Positions 17,042 to 25,731 of a stretch of DNA of 63,938 bases are shown here, piece after piece. Every line of letters starts with the position of its first letter. The first letter of the stretch is position 1. This DNA is from UM-FILTER-47-13 sp964445195. GTDB taxonomy: Bacteria > Pseudomonadota > Alphaproteobacteria > Micavibrionales > Micavibrionaceae. The notes below the pieces were generated by a model. It ran no database searches. It was not told the DNA's origin and saw only the letters and a list, made by a program, of their open reading frames with translations. Both the position numbers and the translations under genes were made by a program. Location of the stretch: contig CAYUKA010000012.1 of the NCBI GenBank assembly GCA_964445195.1, positions 1 to 63,938 of the forward strand. Direction: 5' to 3'.

Positions 17042-17914
17042 ATGGCTGCCGTTGCCCGACATAGCCGGATGTTCCCGGACCCGCAAATGAAGCCGTCACT
17101 GGTGACGTCGCTGCTGTTTCATGGTCTGATTGTAGCTGTGACGATCATCGGCCTGCCGCACGTGAAGCCGGAGCTGCCGCCACTGCCTGAAGCCGTTGCA
17201 GTCGAGCTTGTGAATGTGGATGAGATCACCGCAACGAATAAACCGCCGGAGAATACTGCGCGCCGGCCACCGCCGCAGCAAACCAAGCCTGAGCCGCCAA
17301 AGCGTTCAATGCCGCAGGTCACCAGCAAAACGCCGCCGAAGCCCGCAGCGCCGGCACGGCCCGATTCTGTCGATGACATTCCGGTGCCGCAGGAACCGGT
17401 CGAAGAAGAAACGCCGAAAGCCGCGCCGCCGCCGCCAAAACCGGTACAGCGACCTGAAGTCGCGCGGCCCGATGCGCCGCCGGCAGAAGAGGAGCAGCAG
17501 GAAGACTTCCAGTCGCTGCTGCGTAACCTGATGCCGAATGAAGACCCGCCGGTCCGCGGACAGGATCCGCAGGCAACAGGCACAACGCCGCCGGCACCTT
17601 TTGCGCCGCGCATGAGCGTTAGCGAACTTGATTCGCTGCGGCGGCAGCTTAACCAGTGCTGGAGCGTTCTAGCCGGGGCGCGCTATGCTGAAAACCTGAT
17701 TGTGGAACTCCAATTGATAGTTAATCCTGATCGCACGATTCGTCATGTGCAGATCAAGGACCAGTTGCGTTATAACACTGACCGCTTTTTCCGGGCCGCC
17801 GCCGATGCCGCGCAGCGGGCGGTATTTCGCTGCAGCCCTCTTGATTTACCGCCGAATAAGTACGATCTTTGGAACACAATCACGGTGACGTTCGACCCAA
17901 GGAAAATGTTGTGA
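17042..17914 (+). CDS. tolA: TolA, envelope-spanning arm of Tol-Pal
   Basis: 290 residues. A short cytoplasmic N-terminus is followed by one membrane helix (about 19-40, SLLFHGLIVAVTIIGLP). A long Pro/Glu/Lys-rich linker (about 60-180) spans the periplasm. The C-terminal domain (about 190-290) has LNQCWSVLAG and a TonB/TolA-like RHVQIKDQ...DAAQRAVFRCSPL that contacts TolB/Pal. The linker is proline-rich rather than the Ala/Lys helix of E. coli, a feature seen in other alphaproteobacteria. Its TGA overlaps the tolB ATG. Confidence 0.9.
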   Translation: MAAVARHSRMFPDPQMKPSLVTSLLFHGLIVAVTIIGLPHVKPELPPLPEAVAVELVNVDEITATNKPPENTARRPPPQQTKPEPPKRSMPQVTSKTPPKPAAPARPDSVDDIPVPQEPVEEETPKAAPPPPKPVQRPEVARPDAPPAEEEQQEDFQSLLRNLMPNEDPPVRGQDPQATGTTPPAPFAPRMSVSELDSLRRQLNQCWSVLAGARYAENLIVELQLIVNPDRTIRHVQIKDQLRYNTDRFFRAAADAAQRAVFRCSPLDLPPNKYDLWNTITVTFDPRKML

Positions 17915-19239
17915 TGCAAAAAATACTGGCTCTTGTTCTGGTCTCTCTTTTGTTCTTCTTGCCGCACAGCGCACAGGCAGAGCTATCGATAACGGTTGAC
18001 TCGCCGACACTGGAGCCGATGCCGATCGCCATCAGCACCTTTCACGCCGAGCCGGGCGCCGATACATCCGTGGCCCGCGACATGCCGGAGGTGATTACCG
18101 CCAACCTCGAACGCACCGGCCTGTTCGAGCCGATCAATCCGCGCGCCTTTATCCAGAGCCCGTCCTCGATTCACGCCGATGGTGTACGCTTTGGCGAGTG
18201 GCGGGCGATTAACACGCAGGCGCTGGTGACCGGCACTGTCACGCGCTCCGGCGATGGCCGCACCAGGGTCGAGTTTCGCCTGTGGGACGTGTTCAGCCAG
18301 CAACAGCTGATCGGCATGGCGTACACAACAACGCCCCAGAACTGGCGCCGGATCGCACATATTATTTCCGATGAAATCTATAAGCGGATTACGGGCGAAG
18401 ACGGGTATTTCGATTCCCGTATCGTTTATATTGCCGAGCAGGGTAATCCCGCCAACCGGCGTAAACGGCTGGCGATTATGGACCAGGACGGCGCCAATCA
18501 CCATTATTTAACGGACGGAAAAACGCTGGTCCTGACGCCGCGTTTCTCGCCAAACCAGCAGATGATCACGTATCTGGCGTATTATAATCGCCGTCCGCGC
18601 GTGTACCTGTATGATATCGACAGCGGGCGGCAGGAAGTTCTCGGCGACTTTCCGGGCATGACGTTTTCGCCGCGCTTTTCACCGGACGGTAACAAGGTCA
18701 TCATGAGCATGGCCAGGGACGGCAATAGTGACATTTATACGATGGACCTGCGCAGCCGCCGGACCGAACGCTTAACAAATCATCACGCAATTGACACCAG
18801 CCCCTCTTATGCGCCGGACGGACGGCGGATCGTGTTTGAGTCCGACCGCGGCGGCTCGCAGCAGCTTTATGTGATGGACGCGAATGGCGGCAACGCACAA
18901 CGTATCACCTTCGGGCAGGGGCGCTACGGCAACCCTGTCTGGTCCCCGCGCGGTGACCTGATCGCCTTTACCCGGATGTTCCAGGGCAAGTTTTATATCG
19001 GGGTGATCCGGCCCGATGGCTCCGGTGAGCGTCTCATTACCACGGCTTATCACGTCGAGGGGCCGACATGGTCGCCGAACGGGCGCGTTCTGGCCTATTT
19101 CAAGGAAGTGCCGACAGGCCCGAAAGGCGAGGGGCGGCAGAGCAGGATCTACACAGTCGATCTGACTGGCTATAATGAACGGCAGTTACGGACCCCCGTT
19201 GACGGGTCAGACCCGGCCTGGTCACCGCTTAATCAGTAA
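17914..19239 (+). CDS. tolB: TolB, periplasmic beta-propeller of Tol-Pal
   Basis: 441 residues. An N-terminal signal peptide (MQKILALVLVSLLFFLPHSAQA) is followed by the N-terminal domain and a six-bladed propeller with repeats such as RFSPDGNKVIMSM, YAPDGRRIVFESDRGG and WSPRGDLIAFT. I chose ATG 17914 because it opens a clean signal peptide and overlaps the tolA stop; an ORF start 45 nt earlier lies inside tolA. pal and ybgF, which usually follow, are not downstream: the next gene, rppH, is on the other strand. Confidence 0.95.
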   Translation: MQKILALVLVSLLFFLPHSAQAELSITVDSPTLEPMPIAISTFHAEPGADTSVARDMPEVITANLERTGLFEPINPRAFIQSPSSIHADGVRFGEWRAINTQALVTGTVTRSGDGRTRVEFRLWDVFSQQQLIGMAYTTTPQNWRRIAHIISDEIYKRITGEDGYFDSRIVYIAEQGNPANRRKRLAIMDQDGANHHYLTDGKTLVLTPRFSPNQQMITYLAYYNRRPRVYLYDIDSGRQEVLGDFPGMTFSPRFSPDGNKVIMSMARDGNSDIYTMDLRSRRTERLTNHHAIDTSPSYAPDGRRIVFESDRGGSQQLYVMDANGGNAQRITFGQGRYGNPVWSPRGDLIAFTRMFQGKFYIGVIRPDGSGERLITTAYHVEGPTWSPNGRVLAYFKEVPTGPKGEGRQSRIYTVDLTGYNERQLRTPVDGSDPAWSPLNQ

Positions 19240-19245
19240 GCATGT

Positions 19246-19725
19246 CTATAAAACGGTCTTAAAAGCTTCGATAACCGTCTGATAGGTTTCCCGTTTGAAG
19301 GGCACAATCAGGTTGAGCACATCATCAAGTGTGCTCCATTGCCAGGCCTGGAACTCAGGGAAGCGGTCGTGGAAAATGTTGATATCCCCGTCCGTGCCGG
19401 TAAAACGGGCAGCCACCCATGTTTGTTCCTGGCCGCAATATTTGCCATTCCATAACCTCCCCAGCAAATGTGGCGGCAGACTGTAACGCAGTTTTTCTTC
19501 CATGACATGAATAATCTCGGCTTTGGCGGTGCCGGTTTCTTCCAGCAGCTCGCGGTAAAACGCTTCTTCGACACTTTCGCCGTCATCAATACCGCCCTGC
19601 GGCATCTGCCAGGCGCCGGGATTGTCGAACCGTTCGCCGACGAATACCTGGTTGTCTTTATTGAACAAAGCGATGCCAACACAAGCCCGATAGGGTAACC
19701 CGGAATGATTGTCTGCAGTACTCAT
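19246..19725 (-). CDS. rppH: RNA pyrophosphohydrolase
   Basis: 159 residues. It removes pyrophosphate from 5'-triphosphate mRNA, triggering decay. The Nudix box GGIDDGESVEEAFYRELLEE is intact and is preceded by DNPGAWQMPQ, characteristic of RppH. The C-terminus LNLIVPFKRETYQTVI matches the family. It is the last gene of the minus-strand run from nadD through rlmH, envC, ctpA and the deacetylase-like gene. It ends 6 nt from the convergent tolB. Confidence 0.93.
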   Translation of the reverse strand: MSTADNHSGLPYRACVGIALFNKDNQVFVGERFDNPGAWQMPQGGIDDGESVEEAFYRELLEETGTAKAEIIHVMEEKLRYSLPPHLLGRLWNGKYCGQEQTWVAARFTGTDGDINIFHDRFPEFQAWQWSTLDDVLNLIVPFKRETYQTVIEAFKTVL

Positions 19726-19758
19726 AAGTTTTTATACGCTTGTTTATTTTTGATTTGA

Positions 19759-20832
19759 TCAGTAACCGGTTGCTGCAGACAGCGGCGCGAGCACTAAGCC
19801 TTTGTCCGGGAGTGTACGCGTCCACGACAGGACTTCCTGATAACTGACCGGCAGAGGATGGATAATACCGGTAGCCATTCCTTTTTCACGCGCTATTTTT
19901 TCCAGCTCCTGTAAAGCCTGCCGTAAGCCCTGTTGCGTCGCGTTGCCACTATCGAGCCACAGGTCGATCGTTGCGTAAGGCGCGTTCATACCCGCGGCCA
20001 TTGTTTGCGGAGTCGGGCTGGGGCTAAGGGCGCCGTCAACAAAACCCAGGCCACGATTATAAATATTACCGATTAACGGCCGCATATCGTTTGTCGACTC
20101 CATAAAGGCCGGACGGTGGCCGGTCACAAAGCCGATATACCCCTCCGGCCGGGATAGCAGCCACTCAAGCTTGGTTTGGTTTTCGCGCTCCGGCGCGTTG
20201 ATTAACATCGTGTGCGGACCGGGATCGTCAGCCGGGTAGTCGTGTGTTTCCACCGGCAGGCTCAGCCAGACCTCGTGGCCGCGGGCGCGGGCCTCGCTGG
20301 TCCAGAAATCAATCGTCGGCGCATAAGGCGACATAATCAATGAAATGGCCGGCGGCATAGAGCGTATGGTCGACTCTGTTGCAATATCCGACAGCCCCAG
20401 CCCTTTAATCGCAATGGCGATCACGGGTTTGTCACTTGCCTGCAAATCGAACGGGCGGCGATAGGCTTCAAACACAGTCATACCATCAGCCCGCCGGATC
20501 ATCGGTTTGCGTCCGAACAGAGAGGCTTCAGACAGCCCTTCAACCGGTGCGCGGGTCAGGCCGCTTTCCAGCTTCTCATCAATACTGTAAGTTTCGACCG
20601 GTGCCGTAGCAGGTCTTGTGACGACTTCCTGGGAGGGCATATCATCAGCACGATCAATGATTACAGTCTGCGAGGCGAGCCGGTCCTGTTGCGCTTGTAG
20701 CGCTTTGCCGGCGTTCAGAGATACCCAGAGTACGATCGCAAGCCAGATAAGGCCGGCAGCAGCAAGGCCCTGTAGAAAGGCCCGGATCGAAAAATTCTGT
20801 TTCAGCCAGCCGTCGGCCTGCGCTGCGGCCAT
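19759..20832 (-). CDS. Divergent polysaccharide deacetylase-like protein (YibQ family)
   Basis: 357 residues. There is one membrane anchor near residues 18-38 (LQGLAAAGLIWLAIVLWVSL) and a periplasmic domain. The family core is recognisable in KGLGLSDIATESTIRSMPPA, LIMSPYAPTIDFWTSEARARGHEVWL, DDPGPHTMLINAP and GIIHPLP. Where relatives have an aspartate pair or AD at the start of the core, this protein has Lys-Gly (AIAIKGLGLS), so the metal site looks lost. The role is probably in envelope maintenance with its neighbours CtpA and EnvC. Confidence 0.85.
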   Translation of the reverse strand: MAAAQADGWLKQNFSIRAFLQGLAAAGLIWLAIVLWVSLNAGKALQAQQDRLASQTVIIDRADDMPSQEVVTRPATAPVETYSIDEKLESGLTRAPVEGLSEASLFGRKPMIRRADGMTVFEAYRRPFDLQASDKPVIAIAIKGLGLSDIATESTIRSMPPAISLIMSPYAPTIDFWTSEARARGHEVWLSLPVETHDYPADDPGPHTMLINAPERENQTKLEWLLSRPEGYIGFVTGHRPAFMESTNDMRPLIGNIYNRGLGFVDGALSPSPTPQTMAAGMNAPYATIDLWLDSGNATQQGLRQALQELEKIAREKGMATGIIHPLPVSYQEVLSWTRTLPDKGLVLAPLSAATGY

Positions 20833-20842
20833 AGGAAGCCCT

Positions 20843-22243
20843 CTAGTTCTGCTGTGTTTCTACCAGCCGTCTTTCATAAAGCGATACGCCCCTGATCAGG
20901 TCGATCGCACGGGCCAGCTGGTAATCATTGATCTCGTCACGGGCCAACACGTCTTTCTGTGCCGGATCGCCAGTGTTTTCATCCGCATCTTCGCTTTCAG
21001 CCTGCCGGGGGTCTTCATCAGCGCCCGTGTCTGTTTCCGGGTTATCCAGCGCTCCGCGTAGATCGGCTTCGCGCATCCGGCGGATCTTAAGCTGTTCGAT
21101 GGTTGCCGGCTCAACAATGATATCGGGCTCAATACCCTTGGCCTGAATCGAACGGCCCGATGGCGTATAGTAACGGGCGGTCGTCAGCCGCATCGCGCCA
21201 TGGCCGGGCAGGGGAATAACTGTTTGTACCGAGCCTTTGCCGAAGGAATCAGTGCCGAGAACCAGCGCGCGGCGATGATCCTGCAACGCTCCGGCAACAA
21301 TCTCAGAGCCCGAAGCCGAGCCGCCGTTAATCAAAACGACAACCGGTAGTCCATTGAGAATATCGCCGCCGGTTGCGTTATCACGCTTGGTATCATATTC
21401 GTGGCGGCCGCGGGTAGAGACGATTTCACCTTTTTCGAGGAACGCATCGGAGACAGCAATGGCCTGGTCCAGCAGTCCGCCGGGATTGTTGCGCAGGTCA
21501 AGGACAAGCCCCTGGAACTGATCGCCCAGCTTTGCCTTGATATCCTCAACCGCATCCTTAAGGCCTTTATCGGTGTTCTGGTTGAATGTCGTAATACGAA
21601 CATAGCCGACATTTTCATCGACAATTTTGTGACGCACAGACTTGATTTTGATGATATCCCGCGTGATCGTTATATCGATCGGTTCGGCCGTACCTTCGCG
21701 CCGGATCGTCAGTTTGATATCGGAACCGATCCGGCCCCGCATTTGTTCTACTGCTTCGCTGAGCGTCAGGCCAAGCACAGGCTCGTCATCAAGATGAGTA
21801 ATGTAATCACTTGCCTGTACACCGGCGCGGTAAGCGGGCGTGTCGTCAATCGGCGATACTACCTTCACCAGACCGTTTTCCATCGTGACTTCGATTCCCA
21901 GGCCGCCAAACTCGCCGCGTGTCTGGACCTGCATCTCCTCGAAATCATCTTCATCCAGATAGGCGGAGTGGGGATCGAGCGCGACCAGCATGCCGTTGAT
22001 TGCGGTTTCGATCAGTTCTTCATCGGTCATTTCATCGACATATTGCGCACGGACGCGTTCGAATACATCGCCAAACAGGCTCAGTTGCCGGTATGTCTCG
22101 CTATGATCGTTGACTGTTGTTTCTTTCGCCGACTGGGCACCGGCCATCCTGTCATCATCAGCCAACGCATATGAGGGCATGAACATAAAGGCCCCTGTTA
22201 GGGACAGGGCGATCAGAGTCAAAAAAGACTGGCGAACGGGCAT
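20843..22243 (-). CDS. ctpA: S41-family C-terminal processing peptidase
   Basis: 466 residues. Signal peptide at the N-terminus (LTLIALSLTGAFMFMPSYALA), PDZ domain (about 95-180, GLGIEVTMENGLVKVVSPIDD) and S41 protease core with LVLDLRNNPGGLLDQA. Catalytic Ser is in GGSASGSEIVAGALQD and Lys in SFGKGSVQTV. It cleaves periplasmic proteins near their C-termini. An acidic Asp/Glu-rich tail (about 400-440) follows. The gene order rlmH-envC-ctpA-yibQ-rppH is standard for the class. Confidence 0.94.
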   Translation of the reverse strand: MPVRQSFLTLIALSLTGAFMFMPSYALADDDRMAGAQSAKETTVNDHSETYRQLSLFGDVFERVRAQYVDEMTDEELIETAINGMLVALDPHSAYLDEDDFEEMQVQTRGEFGGLGIEVTMENGLVKVVSPIDDTPAYRAGVQASDYITHLDDEPVLGLTLSEAVEQMRGRIGSDIKLTIRREGTAEPIDITITRDIIKIKSVRHKIVDENVGYVRITTFNQNTDKGLKDAVEDIKAKLGDQFQGLVLDLRNNPGGLLDQAIAVSDAFLEKGEIVSTRGRHEYDTKRDNATGGDILNGLPVVVLINGGSASGSEIVAGALQDHRRALVLGTDSFGKGSVQTVIPLPGHGAMRLTTARYYTPSGRSIQAKGIEPDIIVEPATIEQLKIRRMREADLRGALDNPETDTGADEDPRQAESEDADENTGDPAQKDVLARDEINDYQLARAIDLIRGVSLYERRLVETQQN

Positions 22244-22261
22244 AGCGATGTATCCTTTACG

Positions 22262-23419
22262 TTAGCTTTGTACGTTTGATAATTTTCGGGCCGGGTCAAT
22301 CGGTTTCCCATGAAGCCTTAACTCATAATATAATACCGGACGGCCGCCGCGTGAAGAGGCAACGGGGAGTTGCCCTAAAGGCTCCCCCGCTTTTACGCGG
22401 CTTCCTTCCGTGGTATCGGTACGGGCGAAGCCGGCAATAAGGCTGTGATAGCCGCCTTTGTGCTCGATAATGACCATACGGCCGTAATTCTTGAACGTAC
22501 CGGCAAAGCGGACGATTCCGCCCATTGGCGATACAACCAGCGAATCCGGTCGCGCCTCGATCTTAATACCCTGACTACGGGCGCCAATCTCGTCGATAGC
22601 GTTAAAGGCTGTCAGAATATAGCCCGCAACCGGCAACCGTGAATCGCCGGTATGCGGCAGGGTCTGCGTCGCGGCGGCAGTTTGCTGAACGCGGTTACGC
22701 GCGTTCTCCTGTTCCAGACTTGTGATCAGATCCATCAGGGTTTTGGCTTCGCGCGACAGGCGCGCCACATTCTGCTTGCGCTGCTCATAGTCGCTCTGTG
22801 TGCTACGGTAAAGGTTTTCACGTTTTTGCAGCAGGGATTTCATCGCGGCCTGTTTGGTTTCCAGGCCCCGTTTCTGTGTCAGCGCTGTTAGCTTATCGTC
22901 CTCGAGCGCTTTCATAACGCCAGCCAGTTTTTGTAAAGCGGCCGATAGTTGTGTCGCGCGACGGTCGACGGCGGGCAGGGCGCTTTGCAGCAGCATCGCC
23001 GACTGTGCCGTTTGCAATGGCGCGCCGGGCCGGACGATTAAGGATTCCGGCGGGATACGGCGCATGCGTTGCAGCGCCAGGACTAAATCAGCAATCGCGC
23101 TGTAGTCCTGCTCAAGCTTATCCGTCAGCATCTCTGCCTCTTTGGTGTTTTGCGCGATCCGGTTCTCCAGCGCGGTCAGTACACGTTCGTTAGCCTGTAT
23201 ATCATCTGCGAGTGTCACAAGCTCAGCCCGGGTCGCATCCAGATCATTGCCCAGTGTTTTGATCTTCGTTTCCAATCGGCTTTGCTGCTTTTGTTCCCGC
23301 TCAAGCTGGGACTGGATGGCTTCAAGAGAGTCGCTCTTGCGCGCGGGCAGGGGCGGCGTATCGGCCAGCGCGATGCCCGAAAGACAGAAGATCAGTGCCG
23401 CCATAGCGATAAAGCGCAT
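22262..23419 (-). CDS. envC: EnvC-like murein hydrolase activator
   Basis: 385 residues. A signal peptide (MAALIFCLSGIALA) is followed by a long coiled coil (about 30-240) and a C-terminal LytM/M23 fold (about 290-385). The M23 zinc ligands are not seen: the first motif reads IKIEARPD and the HxH motif reads VLYYELRLHG. It is therefore probably a non-enzymatic activator of cell-wall amidases during division, as EnvC is. It lies between rlmH and ctpA in a compact operon. Confidence 0.9.
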   Translation of the reverse strand: MRFIAMAALIFCLSGIALADTPPLPARKSDSLEAIQSQLEREQKQQSRLETKIKTLGNDLDATRAELVTLADDIQANERVLTALENRIAQNTKEAEMLTDKLEQDYSAIADLVLALQRMRRIPPESLIVRPGAPLQTAQSAMLLQSALPAVDRRATQLSAALQKLAGVMKALEDDKLTALTQKRGLETKQAAMKSLLQKRENLYRSTQSDYEQRKQNVARLSREAKTLMDLITSLEQENARNRVQQTAAATQTLPHTGDSRLPVAGYILTAFNAIDEIGARSQGIKIEARPDSLVVSPMGGIVRFAGTFKNYGRMVIIEHKGGYHSLIAGFARTDTTEGSRVKAGEPLGQLPVASSRGGRPVLYYELRLHGKPIDPARKLSNVQS

Positions 23420-23438
23420 ATCGTAACCCTAAATACGG

Positions 23439-23879
23439 TTAGTCACGGTGATAAGGGTGCCCGGCGATAATCTGCCGGGCGCGGTATAATTGTTCAGCCA
23501 GCATAATACGGACCAGCATATGCGGCCAAGTCTGAACACCGAAAGAAAGCACAAAATCGGCCTTTTTTATGATGGTTTCGGGTAGCCCGTCTGCGCCGCC
23601 GATCATAAACTGCACATGTGGCCTCCCTGTGGCGGCAAGAGTATTAAGCTTATCGGCGAATTGTCTGCTGCCCAGACTCTTTCCCGTTTCATCCAGTACG
23701 AAAAGAAACGCGCCGGGCGTCAGTTTACTTTGAAATTTGTCGGAGAGGTCCTGCGGCTTTTTACTCTCGATTTCATGGAGCGTAAGCGGCCATTGCAGCC
23801 GTTTTGTATAATCCTGCCACAGATCAAGCCGGGCCCGGTCACGCATGCGCCCGCCGGCGATCACATCGATTTTCAGCAT
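23439..23879 (-). CDS. rlmH: 23S rRNA pseudouridine-1915 N3-methyltransferase
   Basis: 146 residues, SPOUT family. It methylates pseudouridine 1915 in helix 69 of 23S rRNA. The motifs FVLDETGKSLGSRQFADKL and QFMIGGADGLPE, and the C-terminal QLYRARQIIAGHPYHRD, are diagnostic. It starts 18 nt after the rsfS stop. Confidence 0.95.
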   Translation of the reverse strand: MLKIDVIAGGRMRDRARLDLWQDYTKRLQWPLTLHEIESKKPQDLSDKFQSKLTPGAFLFVLDETGKSLGSRQFADKLNTLAATGRPHVQFMIGGADGLPETIIKKADFVLSFGVQTWPHMLVRIMLAEQLYRARQIIAGHPYHRD

Positions 23880-23897
23880 CGGGTATTGCCCCGTTTA

Positions 23898-24284
23898 TCA
23901 GGCTGGGGCACCGCCATGGAGGGTCTCAGGCGTGCCGGGTCCGTGCCACATTTTCTCAATATTGTAAAAATGCCTGACTTCCGGGCGGAAAATATGCACG
24001 ATGACATCACCCGCATCGAGAATAACCCAGTTCTTTTGATCCATGCCTTCCAATCTGATGTCTTTAACCCCAACCGCTTTAAGCCTTTCGCTCAGCTTTT
24101 CAGCCAAAGCGCCGACCTGGCGGGACGATGTACCGCTGGCGACGACCATATAGTCGGCGATGGGGGTTTGGTCTTTGAGGTCGATAATATCGATGTCCTC
24201 GGCTTTGTCAGCATCAAGCGATTGCAGGATAACGGCTTTCAGCTGCTCCGGGCTATAAAGCCCTGTTTCGTAAGTTTTTAAAAT
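23898..24284 (-). CDS. rsfS: Ribosome silencing factor RsfS with apparent ATT start
   Basis: About 128 residues. RsfS binds ribosomal protein uL14 and blocks subunit joining under starvation. Core seen: LQSLDADKAEDIDIIDL, ADYMVVASGTSSRQV and WVILDAGDVIVHIF. The first in-frame ATG (24149) would delete about 45 conserved residues. Upstream of it there is no ATG, GTG or TTG before the in-frame TGA at 24302-24300. The best start is ATT at 24284, with AAAGGAG at 24300-24294 (9-nt spacing). A CTG or a frameshift are alternatives. The gene follows a terminator hairpin and precedes rlmH. Confidence 0.85.
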   Translation of the reverse strand: MLKTYETGLYSPEQLKAVILQSLDADKAEDIDIIDLKDQTPIADYMVVASGTSSRQVGALAEKLSERLKAVGVKDIRLEGMDQKNWVILDAGDVIVHIFRPEVRHFYNIEKMWHGPGTPETLHGGAPA

Positions 24285-24327
24285 GACCTGACTCTCCTTT
24301 CATTTATACAGGTTAGGTAAAATAAAC

Positions 24328-24363
24328 AAAAGCGCGCCGGTTTGCAATTACCGGAGCGCTTTT
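24328..24363 (-). terminator. Rho-independent terminator between nadD and rsfS
   Basis: Stem AAAAGCGC-x-CCGG / CCGG-x-GCGCTTTT with a 10-nt loop. On the minus strand it is followed by TTTTGTTTATTTT. It lies behind nadD and 44 nt before rsfS, so rsfS should have its own promoter or depend on read-through. Confidence 0.75.
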
Positions 24364-24542
24364 CCCGATTTTTTGGTTATGCCGCAGGCCGTATTGTGTA
24401 ACTGTTGTGACCGTCACACACCCGCCCTTTCTATGGTACAGCGTAAAGCTAACCTCATACTTCTATTTTACGCCACTTTGGCTGGAATCGCAACGATCCC
24501 CCATATTCCTGTTTAACTTTATGTATAAAGAAATCAATATAA

Positions 24543-25157
24543 CTATTTATTATTATTTGATTTTCTTATTTCTGTTGATGATATTCCCAGCATTTTTTTC
24601 TGCATAAGCCAGTAACTATGGCGTGGAATCAGGGGTACGGCTGCGGCTTTTTCAATGTAGCGGTGAGTTTGCTGACCCTGCAGCTTAAGCGGACAGTTCT
24701 CAATCAGCGACCAGGCCGGCGGCCGCGCTACATGGGCCGTTGCGACGTTATTCAGGATATCGCTCCAGTTATGCCATGTATGTATCGTCAGGGCATTGTC
24801 CATACCGGTGATCCAGACGAATCGCGTGGCCGGGAAATGCCGCCTTATGGCCCGGATGGTTCGCCAGGTCTGGTTTAGCTGCATCTGGCTTTCAAGATCA
24901 CTAACAATGATCCGCGGATGATGAACGATCTGGCGGCACAGCTCAAAGCGTTCGGAAAAACTCCTCTCAGCTTTAGCCTTTAATGGGTTTTGCGGCGTAA
25001 CCATCCACCACACCGCATCAAGTTTCAGGCTGTTCAGCGCAATCAGGCTCGCATGGATATGGCCTTGATGTGGTGGATTAAATGATCCGCCGAGCAGGCC
25101 AATCCGCATACCGGCCCAGCGGGCACCGTCCTGAAGATGGGGGGGGCTGAAAATCAT
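24543..25157 (-). CDS. nadD: Nicotinate-nucleotide adenylyltransferase
   Basis: 204 residues. It adenylylates NaMN to NaAD in NAD synthesis. Motifs: MRIGLLGGSFNPPHQGH (nucleotidyltransferase GxFxPxHxGH), WWMVTPQNPLK and near the C-terminus GISSTEIRKS. ATG 25157 overlaps the upstream cysteine hydrolase stop as ATGA; a second start at MRIGLL (48 nt later) would match shorter homologues. The 258-bp stretch 24285-24542 downstream carries the terminator and no gene. Confidence 0.93.
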   Translation of the reverse strand: MIFSPPHLQDGARWAGMRIGLLGGSFNPPHQGHIHASLIALNSLKLDAVWWMVTPQNPLKAKAERSFSERFELCRQIVHHPRIIVSDLESQMQLNQTWRTIRAIRRHFPATRFVWITGMDNALTIHTWHNWSDILNNVATAHVARPPAWSLIENCPLKLQGQQTHRYIEKAAAVPLIPRHSYWLMQKKMLGISSTEIRKSNNNK

Positions 25158-25675
25158 GATAACCCGCTCCAGATTTGTTCCCGGCCAATCGCCTTTTCGA
25201 GCAGCATTATACCGGCCTCGTGATACGCCGGACCGCTGTGCGAGGCGCAATAGCCGGCCACTATAACAGGTCTATAGGCATGTGTGTCAAACAGGGCCGC
25301 GGCGCTGATGTAAACACACATATTCGTATCGCAACCGGCGATGTGAACCGTGTCGATATTATTGTTTGCAAGGATATCCAACAGGGCGGGTGTTATACAA
25401 TTGTAAGTATCCTTTTCGATTATGGCCGCGTTTTCTGCAGGGGTAAGGGCCAGCGCGGTCTCATCCGTATGCGGGCCGAAGCGCGGCCAGCCCATCAGGC
25501 GCCTGAATGCCGAAGCCGGCCGGTTATGGAACCGTGTCGCGATGACTGTGCCATAATGCGCCTGCAAACTTTCAATCAGCGGCGGTAAATGCGCCGTATG
25601 ACCGTTGATAAACCCTTTTTGCAGATCAATGATCAAAAGGGCGGTTTTATTATCTGTAGGCGGAAATGCGGACAC
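25154..25675 (-). CDS. Isochorismatase-family cysteine hydrolase
   Basis: 173 residues. The catalytic triad layout of the family is visible: Asp17 in LLIIDLQKGF, Lys88 in IIEKDTYNC and Cys120 in IAGCDTNMCVYI. The nicotinamidase metal site (DxHxxxH) is not seen, so nicotinamidase activity is unlikely despite the ATGA overlap with nadD. The substrate is unknown. It begins a minus-strand unit with nadD. Confidence 0.85.
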   Translation of the reverse strand: MSAFPPTDNKTALLIIDLQKGFINGHTAHLPPLIESLQAHYGTVIATRFHNRPASAFRRLMGWPRFGPHTDETALALTPAENAAIIEKDTYNCITPALLDILANNNIDTVHIAGCDTNMCVYISAAALFDTHAYRPVIVAGYCASHSGPAYHEAGIMLLEKAIGREQIWSGLS

Positions 25676-25731
25676 GGTCTATTTATCAGGGGCGGAGGAG
25701 CGGGCATGGGTGAGGCAGGGAGCCGGTTCTG

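Noticed and set aside
17119..17613. Gly-rich minus-strand ORF opposite tolA
   Set aside because: Mirror of the Pro-rich TolA linker; not a gene.
25154..25675. Nicotinamidase partner of nadD
   Set aside because: The nicotinamidase metal-binding DxHxxxH is not visible; only the general isochorismatase triad is.
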